NCBI RefSeq assembly: GCF_963678635.1
Contig: NC_087065.1
Span: 28,355,254-28,419,253, forward strand
From: Symsagittifera roscoffensis
Lineage: Eukaryota; Xenacoelomorpha; Acoela; Convolutidae
DNA length: 64,000 bases
Direction: 5' to 3'
This document shows, in pieces, positions 35,501 to 47,500 of this stretch. A program made the translations under genes and the position numbers. The first letter of the stretch is position 1, and each line of letters opens with the position of its first letter. The notes under the pieces were generated by a model, which was given only the letters and a program-made list of their open reading frames with translations, was not told the origin of the DNA and searched no databases.

Positions 35501-38500
35501 TAATTGACATCTGAGTAATGATGGGATCCGTTTCAGACATACATTGCGCCAGAGATTGCGCTGTTTCGTCCTATTGGCAGCAGCGTGGAAGGTGTTTCCA
35601 CAAACATGCTGAACAACATGCGAGTATACGGCACCATGTTCCTTCTGGCAATGGCCACTTTGGTATTTGTTGGCGTAAAGTACGTGAACAAATTAGCAGG
35701 ACTGTTTTTGGCATGTGTGATCACATCTATACTCTGTATCTACATTGGCTTCTTCACGTCCTCTGACGTGGCAAGGTCAGTCTAGTTCGAATTCTTATTC
35801 GATTGATTGGAAAATATTCGATTGGTTAGCATTTGTGGCCAGACGATAAAGTGAAAGCTCAAGTAGCCTACAGACTCAGATGCGCATAATACCAAAAAAT
35901 ATAATAGTAAATGTAATAAAAAGAACACGAAAAGTGTTCAGAACAGTTCTGCAAAGTCCTTGTGTTGATGTTTTTAGTTGTCCTGAAGACTATGTATCAG
36001 GAACCTAGAGTAACATTATCATACTATGAAATCTGTTCTGTTTTTTTTTTCTGCTTTATGAGATAACAATTGATGGGATTGTTCGATAGGTTCATAAAAT
36101 GCAATTGGATTTCCTGTTTAATAGCCTTAGGCGAATTAGCCACTTGAATTTACTCCCGGGGAACTGAACGAATTGAATTATATAGTGAAAGGTTGTTTGA
36201 TTGGGGTGCCGGACATCAAGCCGACGGGACTTCAAGCCGAATTGTAAAATTAGGGACTTCAAGCCGAATAATTCCTTATAAAGTCGTGAAATATGAATAA
36301 TTTGAAAACTTTTTTAAAGAATTTCTGAATTTTATGATCTTTCTTCACTAGTTATAGGCGTTTGCATATAATTTGAGCCTCCAAATGATGTTTCGGAAAG
36401 TTGAAAATTAAAACATGGTTGAAGGCATTTTTCATGTTTATAATTAATGCATTTCAAAAACCGGCTGATAGTATTAACGGATGCCAATCACAAGAGGTGC
36501 ATTTTCATGAATAACGCTTATTATGGACTAAACTTGCCAAAGTTTTCGAAAAACAACTTTTTACAGATGATAAAATAGCGTTTTGAGGTGCTTGTAATGT
36601 TTCAATTTCGGCTTGAAGTCCCTTCGGCTTGAAGTCCCGTCGGCTTGTTGTCCTAGACCCGTTTGATTGATGAGTTGGAGGCAATTTATTACGTCGAGCA
36701 GACTGCGTCTTTTAAAATGTAAATCGGTTGCTATAAAGAAGCTAAAATAATTTAAACAAGTCGATTACCATTTCTTATTAGGAATGATTTTGCTCCGGTG
36801 TGAATCTCATGAACTGATGTTGTAGAAATTGCAAATATAAACTGTAATTCAAATAGAAATTGCATGCTGTATTTAAACCGTAATGTTGCAATAATATTGT
36901 AGCAGTAAAAGTGTTTTGAAGAATGTAGCAGTAATAATTTTCCTTCATAAAAGGAGTGTTGTTAAAGTGGTGAAAGGCGATAGCGTTTTAGGGTCTGTAT
37001 TATATCATCGAAGTTGCCAGGATTTGAAAATGAAGTGCCAACACTAATATCGCTCTCCGGTAACTTCGACAAGTACGAGTGCGCTTTCGACATGTCTCCG
37101 AACCACCAGTTAAATATGTATGACATGTACTGTTCGAACAAGACGGAAGAAGTCTGTTTCGAGGAGTTCCCGTTTCTGCAGGGAGAGGTGAAGATGAAGT
37201 ATGGAATCCCAGGCATAACATCAGGAGAAATTCTTAGTAAGTTTTGGCTGCATTTTGCAGCACCAAGTTGGCATTCCTATCTATCTTAAAAGCCATTTGG
37301 AATAAATAAGAATAATCGAAAATTGTTTCCTACAGTCGATTAAATTAGCACATTTTCCTGGCGCAAACTCCTTGCTAATCTAAATGTTTATTGCAACGAA
37401 GTGCAAGCAATTTGAAAATTGAAGCCCCATGATCTTTTCGAATTTTTCCACGGTCAAATTTGAGTGATGTATATTTTATCCTTACTGGAAATCATCGAGG
37501 AAAAGCTGGGCAATTTGCAGTTCTAATTTGTGCTGTTTCAGATAACCTGCACTCATTCTACCGGCTGAAAGGCGAGATCATTCCAGGCATCACTGAAAAG
37601 ATAGGCGCCAAAACTGCTTCTGTGAAAGCCGACATCACAACTTCAGCCATGATCCTAACAGGAATCTTCTTCCCATCCTGTACCGGAATCATGGCGGGAA
37701 GTAACCGGTCAGGTGATCTACGCAATGCAGCCGCGTCGATTCCTGTGGGCACGATAGGAGCCATTATTACGACTTCACTGGTCTACTTGTCTTTCGTGGT
37801 GCTTGTCGGATCCGTAGCATCTGGTGCGATGCTAAGAGACAAGTTAGTTAAATTTGATTTAGTCTCGCAGATTTTAAGTGCATTTTTTTGATACAATACT
37901 AAAATATTAATTAAAAATTGTTTTGGGGCAATTGCATAATTATTCAACCTTAACAACTTCCAGGTTCCTTCGCAAATGGTCTAGATGTAACGCCTTCGCG
38001 CCTTTGCACCCAAATGCCGGGTTTCAAGTCCGGTCTAACCTTGTTTTTTTCAGTATGTATGCAATGCAGATTTTTTCTGGCAAAAATTGTTTTGTCGGGC
38101 TTTATCTGCTTAATTTTTGCCGGCTTAAATGGCACTTCGCGTTTTTTCGCACTGCAAGCAAGTGTATGCTCAAAGATTATCGGCTTTGTTTCCGCTTCGT
38201 CAGTTATGTTTCATTGCTAATTTACCAGTCAATTTTCTTGCTTAGCATGTTTGCGTTGAATTCCTTTTGGATAAAAACAGGGATGATGAAAATGTCGGGA
38301 GTTTGGTTTTTATTTTATTTTGTTCAGACGCTTTGGAATTTTCTTGCTTGGCATGTTTGCGTAGAATTCTTTTTGGATAAAAACGAATAATGAAAATGTA
38401 TGGAATTTGGTTTTTTTTTTGAGACGCTTTGGAAACTTTTTCTTTCTGCAAAATTCTTTGTTCTCAAAAACTATTCCATCAATTTTTTTTAAAGTACCAG

Positions 38501-41500
38501 TGGCAAGACTGCCTACTCTACTGTGTCTCTGCATACTCCTGTAGTCTCTTTTTACCTATCTGTCTACAGCCTTCGAACAAGGAATTTTTGACCCATGTTT
38601 TTTTCGTTTTCTCATAAACTACCTTCCTAAATCTGAGATTGTGGGCTCAATGGAAATAACGGGTAGTGGGAAGCTCCCTTGAATTAGCGGCTTCTCACAA
38701 ATTTTTTGCACAAAAAAATTTGACCTCGGAAAAATCAGTTTTCGATTTTTTGAACGTTTTTAAAACTTTTTGAATTTTCTCAAAAATTGCCCTCATATCT
38801 TAGATATCAGGTTCAATCCAAATAACGGGTTGTGGTATGTTTCTTTCCATACGCAACTACGCCCGCGTTTCTTTGGCACAAGAAGTTATGGCCCTCGGAA
38901 AAGTCAAACTTTTGATTTAAAGACCGTTTTTGAAACTTTGACTCTTCTGGAGAACTAATCTCCCAAATCTGAGTTCTTGGTTCAATCGAAGTTAAGGCTG
39001 CGTGAATGTCTTCTGCATAAGCAGCTACCACCAACTGTTTTTTCACAAAAAGCAAAGATTCTCTGAAAAATCATTTTTTTGATTTGTTGACCATTTTTGT
39101 AAGTTTTGTTTTTATAAGTATCCTGCCAATTCTTAGTTTAAGTGATCAGTCGAGAAAACCGATTTTAAGAATCTTATTTCTGAAGTGGTTTCGACACAAT
39201 TGTTGCAGAAAAATTTATGGGCTTCGGAGAATGAAGTTTTCGACCGATTTTTTGCTCTAGGGAACTTTAGTGAACGATGGTTTTATGCTAAGACTATTCT
39301 TTTTTTTCCCAACCGAAGCATTATATGTGGTTTAATTTTGCGGCATTGCCTTATATTCTTGTATTTGCTTAATTGGTGGCTAGTGGTTAAACAAGCGAAA
39401 TTTATTGAGCGTAAGTGTAATTGAACTCCTATTCTTTTTTTCTAACCTAAGTCGCAAATATTGGTGCGACTTTTGGGGCACATTTACCGCTTTTTGATAG
39501 CTTGTGCTCTTACATTCGACTAGGAATAAGTTAACACAGTTAATACATTTTAAATTCTTCAAATGAACCAAAAAAAGCTTTTTGTATCAAACAACATAAT
39601 CATAAAAACTCGATTTCAGAAATTTTTCGAACTCAATAGATCTACCAATTTTTTGAAATGCATAGTTTATACATAATGTGATTTTATGGTTTCCAATTTA
39701 TTAGATGCATAATTAGTGTGGATGTATTCAGTCTGTTATATTCTAAATTTTTACTTGCAAAATGGTGTCTATTTGTATTTGGTGCCACTTTTGCTGCCTT
39801 GCATTGGCAATTTGTTAGAATAAATAGCTGCTTTCTTTGTGACTAGTGTTTGCCGGTTGTTAAGCGTTCGTGGCCGAGAGAGCAGGGCGTGAGACTCCAA
39901 TTCTCGAGGTTGGAGGCTCAAAGCTCATACATAGCAAAGTTTTATTGATTGAAGGCTTATTTCTATCTTTCTAATTTCACTTTGAAGCTGCTTTTTCTTG
40001 TGTTCTTGCTAGTGTTTTTGAAGTTCAGCTCTCTGTAGAACTTTTTTAGTTTTTGAAAGCTTCTCTATCAAATCTGAGATTTTGGTTCCAATCGAAATAA
40101 CAGGTTGCGTGAAGCTCCTGTGCATGTGTAGCTACGCCAAAAAAAAATTAAAACAAAGCTTTGATTCTCGGAAACGTCAAATTTTCGCTTTGACCAATTT
40201 TTGGAATTTTCATCGATAACTATCCCGCCAAATCTGATATCAAGGGTTTAATCGAAGTAAAAGGTTGTTGACAGCCTACCTTTATAATTGGCTCTACATA
40301 GTTTTTTTTAAGAGAAAAGTCGTCTTCAAAAAACTAAGATTTTTGAAACTGACTGTTTTTCTCTGTGACTGGAAAAAATTATGGATTTCCGAAAAAGTTT
40401 TTGATTTAACCTTTCATGTCTGAACATAAGGGGTCATTCGAAAGAACACCGGTTTCGAGAATTTTTCCCACAGAAGCGGCGACTCCTTAATTTTTGGTAA
40501 AAGAAATGTTACTTTCATGTGAAAATTCCAATATCTCAAAATCTAAGGTTTTGGGCGAAGTCCCCTTTTTGAAATTACCTATTTCAAGACGCATCACTAA
40601 AACAATATGAAAAAGTATTAAATACGTACGTAATTCCAGTTTCAGTTGTTCCCCTAGTTGTATTTGTGAACAAATTTCTACAACTTTTTTTACATGCAAA
40701 ATGCCGTGTGAATAATTTTTAAACAGCTTCATATTGTAATTTTCCGAGGGGGGTGGGAAACTGGAAAAGAGCCAAAAGAACGAAACGATTTTCATTTATA
40801 TTGGTCTTGATGAATTTTTTCAGGAAAATTTTAAAAATTTATTCACGCTCAATTTTGACTTATCGGGGTTTGAACTATGATTCCTCTTCAAATTATTTTC
40901 ATTTCTTTTGTTAAAAGGAAGGCAAAATCCACTATCTAAAGGCCAAAGTGTTAAGGCCATGAACTTCTTGTTTCGAAAGTAGATTTTAATTTCCCAGCGG
41001 AATAAAAAAATTTACCTTTTAATCCAGTTTTCTTAAATGGGTTAGTTTTATCAAAAAAACTGCCAATAATAAATTTCTTGGGTTTCAAAGTGCTTTACGG
41101 CTTTAATTTGTTTTTTGAAAATTGATTTTTTCCAAAAAGAAGTAAGTATTTTTTCTCTGTTTCCTTGCGTCCATTGACCCTGTTCCAACTATATAAGCAA
41201 TGCATTGAATTGATACGTTTGTTGCAAATCAATTTTTTTCGCCAATAAATCAAATTTTTTTCCTTCAAATCTAGTGTTAGACAAAGTGCTTTACTAGTGT
41301 TTGCCGGTTGTTAAGCGTTCGTGGCCGAGAGAGCAGGGCGTGAGACTCCAATTCTCGAGGTTGGAGGCTCAAAGCTCATACATAGCAAAGTTTTATTGAT
41401 TGAAGGCTTATTTCTATCTTTCTAATTTCACTTTGAAGCTGCTTTTTCTTGTGTTCTTGCTAGTGTTTTTGAAGTTCAGCTCTCTGTAGAACTTTTTTAG

Positions 41501-44500
41501 TTTTTGAAAGCTTCTCTATCAAATCTGAGATTTTGGTTCCAATCGAAATAACAGGTTGCGTGAAGCTCCTGTGCATGTGTAGCTACGCCAAAAAAAAATT
41601 AAAACAAAGCTTTGATTCTCGGAAACGTCAAATTTTCGCTTTGACCAATTTTTGGAATTTTCATCGATAACTATCCCGCCAAATCTGATATCAAGGGTTT
41701 AATCGAAGTAAAAGGTTGTTGACAGCCTACCTTTATAATTGGCTCTACATAGTTTTTTTTAAGAGAAAAGTCGTCTTCAAAAAACTAAGATTTTTGAAAC
41801 TGACTGTTTTTCTCTGTGACTGGAAAAAATTATGGATTTCCGAAAAAGTTTTTGATTTAACCTTTCATGTCTGAACATAAGGGGTCATTCGAAAGAACAC
41901 CGGTTTCGAGAATTTTTCCCACAGAAGCGGCGACTCCTTAATTTTTGGTAAAAGAAATGTTACTTTCATGTGAAAATTCCAATATCTCAAAATCTAAGGT
42001 TTTGGGCGAAGTCCCCTTTTTGAAATTACCTATTTCAAGACGCATCACTAAAACAATATGAAAAAGTATTAAATACGTACGTAATTCCAGTTTCAGTTGT
42101 TCCCCTAGTTGTATTTGTGAACAAATTTCTACAACTTTTTTTACATGCAAAATGCCGTGTGAATAATTTTTAAACAGCTTCATATTGTAATTTTCCGAGG
42201 GGGGTGGGAAACTGGAAAAGAGCCAAAAGAACGAAACGATTTTCATTTATATTGGTCTTGATGAATTTTTTCAGGAAAATTTTAAAAATTTATTCACGCT
42301 CAATTTTGACTTATCGGGGTTTGAACTATGATTCCTCTTCAAATTATTTTCATTTCTTTTGTTAAAAGGAAGGCAAAATCCACTATCTAAAGGCCAAAGT
42401 GTTAAGGCCATGAACTTCTTGTTTCGAAAGTAGATTTTAATTTCCCAGCGGAATAAAAAAATTTACCTTTTAATCCAGTTTTCTTAAATGGGTTAGTTTT
42501 ATCAAAAAAACTGCCAATAATAAATTTCTTGGGTTTCAAAGTGCTTTACGGCTTTAATTTGTTTTTTGAAAATTGATTTTTTCCAAAAAGAAGTAAGTAT
42601 TTTTTCTCTGTTTCCTTGCGTCCATTGACCCTGTTCCAACTATATAAGCAATGCATTGAATTGATACGTTTGTTGCAAATCAATTTTTTTCGCCAATAAA
42701 TCAAATTTTTTTCCTTCAAATCTAGTGTTAGACGGTTATCTTAATGAAAATTTGAGTTTGGCGAAATGATTATAAGAATTGGCCGACTTACGACAAACGA
42801 TTTGGAAAAATTTCTTGATGATGAAGTTCAAATACAGGAAGAATAAATTACAATATAGCTTTGAGCGCTATTCTAGTTTCGATCTGTCAAACTAAGCACC
42901 GCTTATTAGTCTTAAGTCAGCTATTACCAAATAGACCGTTTAGATTACTCTGCCCTTTGACAGTTTGTCACTCCACATGATATTGTAAGCCCTATTGCTT
43001 ATAGTTGAATTAACCCCTTGCAATTCACTAATACCATAACATCCGGTCCAAATAGCGCTGAGGCCTCTTTGGTAATAAAATTCACTATCCCACTTTTAAC
43101 TAGCTACGATTTCTCTCTGCTTTGGCGGAACCTATTTTCTAAAAAGCCAAAATGGTCTGAAGGCTTTATTGTTTTATTTACTTAGCGAACTGAGAATGTG
43201 GGGACATTTTCACAATGAGCAGAGTTTAATCTATTTAGTATTTGGTATGTATCGAGGCTACGGTGTGAACAAATTTGACCATAATGGCGGCAATTTTGAA
43301 ATATACTGTTTTATTTAATGCTCCCGTAGAGCGTGAAAATTTGGAAGGTAGGGTTGGAACTTGAGCTCGAACCTCAATTTCAAGTGCAGTAAGAGAAGAA
43401 GAGAATTGCAGAATTGATCAAAATGACGAAGTTTCTAGTCTGCAAGACAGTAATGTTCTTGTTCATTTGCCGTATAGAATTGAAATGACAGGTTTTGACG
43501 TGCTGCTGCTACCGTTCAAAGCCTCAAGGGTAAAGTGGGACCAGGGGATCGTATATGCAGATTAAGCACCATGGGAGGTGCTTACTTGCAAGACTTTACT
43601 CAACGTATTTCATACACATCCTCCTCCCTTTGCGCTTTGAACGGACCCTTTTGTTCAATTTTCCAACCGGTTAGCCCAGCAGTTAAAAAAACCAAACAAT
43701 ATTTGTTCCTGTAGCTAGCCGTGGTACTTGCCTAATGAATGTTTGAAAACTGAGAAATAGCTAGGCTGGCTGCAAATGATTTGTTTAGGTTTCAAATGAT
43801 CATTATTTACCTAAATTATCTTCTAATGATGTGATAAGCTTGTTTCCTGGTGTAATAAAATTTCCCATTTATTACCCGAAAAGCCAGGAAGTGGGAATGA
43901 ATTATTTTAGCTGTGAAATCAGACCGGTTGATACCATTTGTACTTGGTCAGATTAGGAAGCTGGGCTAATTGAATAAGGGGTTTATTTGGTTCAACTAAC
44001 AGCAGTGTTTGTGCGAGAAAAATCTGCTTCTAGAATAGAGGGTAACGAGATGGTAGGCCATATCTAATAAAAGCAGACCTGAAGTTCCATGCTTCTCGAC
44101 TTTCAATCCCCAGAGTTGGAGATTTAACGATTTGACGGAGTTTCTTTCAAATTAAGTTCAAATGAGAATTAAAAGTTTCAAACTAAATTTAATGACCCAA
44201 AAGCTATTAGCTATAAGGCCAACCATTGTCAAGTCTTTTTTAAAAAAAGGGGATTTCCGAAAAAATGTTGAAGTTTGGTCGACCTTTTTTTCAAAAAAAA
44301 ATTGGCCTATTTCTGAGCTCTCCGAAAATACTATAAGGACCCTATTTTGTCAAAAACTTTGTGCGACAGGCAAATTTTGACGTTTTGAGAATTTTTTTTA
44401 AAAAAATTCACTAAAAAATTGCGTTTTTATCGGCGCGCACTACCCCCTCAAGTTGAATTATATTGTTGCCTTTAGAAAATTTTTGAGGTTAATCAGCCTA

Positions 44501-47500
44501 AAATGGATGTAAAATTATACCAAAGGGGGTTTCCTTTTGGAAAAATTAGGCAACAAGAATTGAGGGGGGTAGCCCCCCCCCCCCCGGCACGCTACTGCAA
44601 CTTTTTATCAGTCTTTCGGACAGTAAATTTATTTTGATTTTTTTTGTTCCGATAACTGGGGAGGAACTTTAAATCCGGATGTGTTTTAGTTTTTTAAATT
44701 TCCTCGCAAAATCAGGTACGACAAATAATCATCGGACTGGTTCGAGGGTATCATTGATATTTCATTGGCTATGTTTGGTTTTTTTCCAACAACAGATTTT
44801 TTTAGCTAGTGATGAGCATGTATTCAAGATATACATAGATCGTGCTTATATTTTTCGAAAAAAAATCAGGAAAAATTCTTAATTTTTTCACGCTTAAATT
44901 TAATTTTTTGACAGTTCAGCTTTTGAATTCTTAATATGCATGTTCCATTCAGCAAGTTTCTCCGACTAAACACTGAATATGATCGTTTAATTTTGCATTA
45001 AGGTATCTTGAAGTAAAGCAGAACTAGTTTATTTTGCATTGCATTGTTTCTTTTTCAAGTAGTGCTAACAATCATTTTATTTTTGGGCTCAATCTTTTAA
45101 TAGCTATTTGGATATATTTCACGTTGTATATTTCAAAGGTTTTTGTCCTAATATATTCTGAATTTTCAGCTTTTTGTCTGATAGACGTTTTCGTTTTTCG
45201 AAATGAAAACTGGTTATTGTTATCTGCATTTTTTTTTCAACAACATGATTTTGTCTTGCCGTTTTTTGTTTTTCAACTTGCGACAGCAAGTTTACTTTCA
45301 ACCTGAACATAGGCTTTTTTATCATCAACAGCTTTTATTACTAGTCTAAGAAATGCTAACAGATACTGTCACGTCCAAGTGCAGGCTGATGTGCTCTTTT
45401 TGGAATTTCGGAAAAATTTCGGTTAATTTTAAGTTGAAATAAATTTTATCAGTTTTTTTTCGGATTCGTGATTCCTGTTATACTTTTTGTCATTTTTTCT
45501 ATTCTTGATTCAAATGCCTTTTTTAGTACAATTTTTGTCGGATTGTTTTCCAAAGAATATATTGTTTTTCTGTTGGGATCAATTTTATCATCGTTGAAAA
45601 GTTATCAACTTTTGAATGATACTCTTTCGGTCAAAAGGTTTTGGCTTATGTTATATGGGTTTAGTCACCTCGTGCTGCGTAGTTAAAAGAAAAACAAGTT
45701 TTCTACGCTTTTGCGTGTTTTTGGAGGATGAGTTTCAAAATTTAAAAGCTCAAAGTTTTTACGACTGTTTTCTTTTTGGGATAACGGGGATCGACTCAAG
45801 TATTGTTGGATTAGTTGCAAATCGCGAAGTTGATTTGGCTGCTTAGACGCGCCTTTTGTTGCGTTCACGGCATGTTTTGTTGAAATCGATTATCATTTTA
45901 GTCAAGCATTTGGAAGTTTATATTGATGTAGTTTTTACTAGTCAGATCCACTCTCGAACCCAAATTCAAGCCCGACATTGATCACTTGCTTATCGAAAAC
46001 AAGAATAGAATCTCCAAGCATGACTATGTCAGAGGAATAAAACAACTTAACACATCAGATGTTTCTCAACTAAAAATCTAGGCTACTTGGCAGATTAAGA
46101 CCACTATTTTTAGCAAACGAAAGTAAAATTGGCCGGAAAACCAGATGTACATCTCACAATTTTGATCCGGGTACTCAACTAATTTGATTGGTTACCATCC
46201 AAGACTGATCAGCAAGGTTCCTGTCGTCTGCCCAAGTAGTTACTAAGGAACATTTATTTAACTGCCGAGTTCACGCAATCTTCTTTGCCAAATTACAGAC
46301 TATTAAGATTCGACTAACGTAGTTCAGACTCTTATATAGGTCGCGATGATTTTTGCTTTTTTTTTCAGGAAAAGTTTCTCAAGTTGGAATAATTGTTATC
46401 AAAAAGTGCTATTTTAAATTTTTTCAAGAAAGTAAAGAGCCGTAAGTTCGAATTTTGAGACTTTTTTTCCAAATAAAAACAAGTTAGTAATTTTTTTCTG
46501 TTTACTTGCGTTCAGTGACTCTTTTCCAACTGTCTGTTGGGTATGTCTATTTTGAAAACTCTGTAGAAGCAACGACTTGAAATGACAAAAGTATATTTGT
46601 TTTAGTTTTTATTAAGTGTTTAATCGAGTTTGTAGTTACACCTGCGAAAAGCAAGGGTGTTGCAATCAGGTACTAGCCAAAAATTTTGTCAAATTTTTGT
46701 TGGATTGTTTTCCAAAACGTGGATTGTTTTTCTGTTGTGATCATTTTTACTATACTTGAAAATTTTTCTGTATTTTAACAAATTTATTAAATCTGATTTG
46801 GTAAAACATTCCTCTGGTTAAATTGTTTCTTTCGTCTAATGTTATATCGGTTAAGTCACCTACCTTACATTGCGTAGCTCAGGTTAAAACATGCAACTCG
46901 ATGAGCGCGTGCCCACGACGCTATATAAACCCATTGAGAGGGGGTAGGGGCCCCTCGGAACATTTGACATTTGGCCAGTTTAACGTTCCTACTTTTTTTA
47001 AAAAATCAATCGGATGCTCAAAAACTACCCGCTAGAACCTAGAAACCGGAAATAATAGCAGCTTGTTAATGCCACTTTTTGATGGTTTTATTTATGAGAT
47101 GGGTTTTGGTCATTTTCGCCCTTTTCCCAACGACCCCAAAAAGTGATTTTTTCAATTTTCTCTAATTCAGTAACTTTGTTGGCTTTGGTTAAGAAGAACT
47201 TTTTATTATTGCCTAAGAAATGTGGTATGATGCTTAAAACCGTTCGGCATAATTTTTTTTTGCTTTTGCGAAAAGTTTAAAATTTCACTCTTTAAGACAG
47301 TCATCTAAGGGTCGAAAAATGAAAAAGTTTTTCAAGTTGAAAATAATGGATTCTGATATCAAAAACGAGTTTCCCGTTGGAAAATATGTGCGTGTGCAGC
47401 AAAAACGCCGAAAACTTTTTTTTTTGGAGTTTTTTTGCTTATATAATTTTCTTATTTGGTCGTTTAACCGAAATTTGTAGTAAAAATTTTTTTTTAAATT

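Noticed and set aside
35222-35540. Minus-strand frames before exon 7
   Set aside because: Two overlapping frames in different phases without any family resemblance, inside intron 6.
37460-37541. Extension of KCC exon 9 upstream to 37460
   Set aside because: The frame is open, but a clear TTTCAG acceptor at 37541 gives the correct phase from exon 8 and the conserved sequence begins after it.
40487-42246. Two identical 102-codon minus-strand frames (40487-40795 and 41938-42246)
   Set aside because: They are identical only because they lie in the 1,441-bp direct repeat. The sequence is repeat-derived, related at DNA level to 19670-19960, and shows no protein-like conservation.
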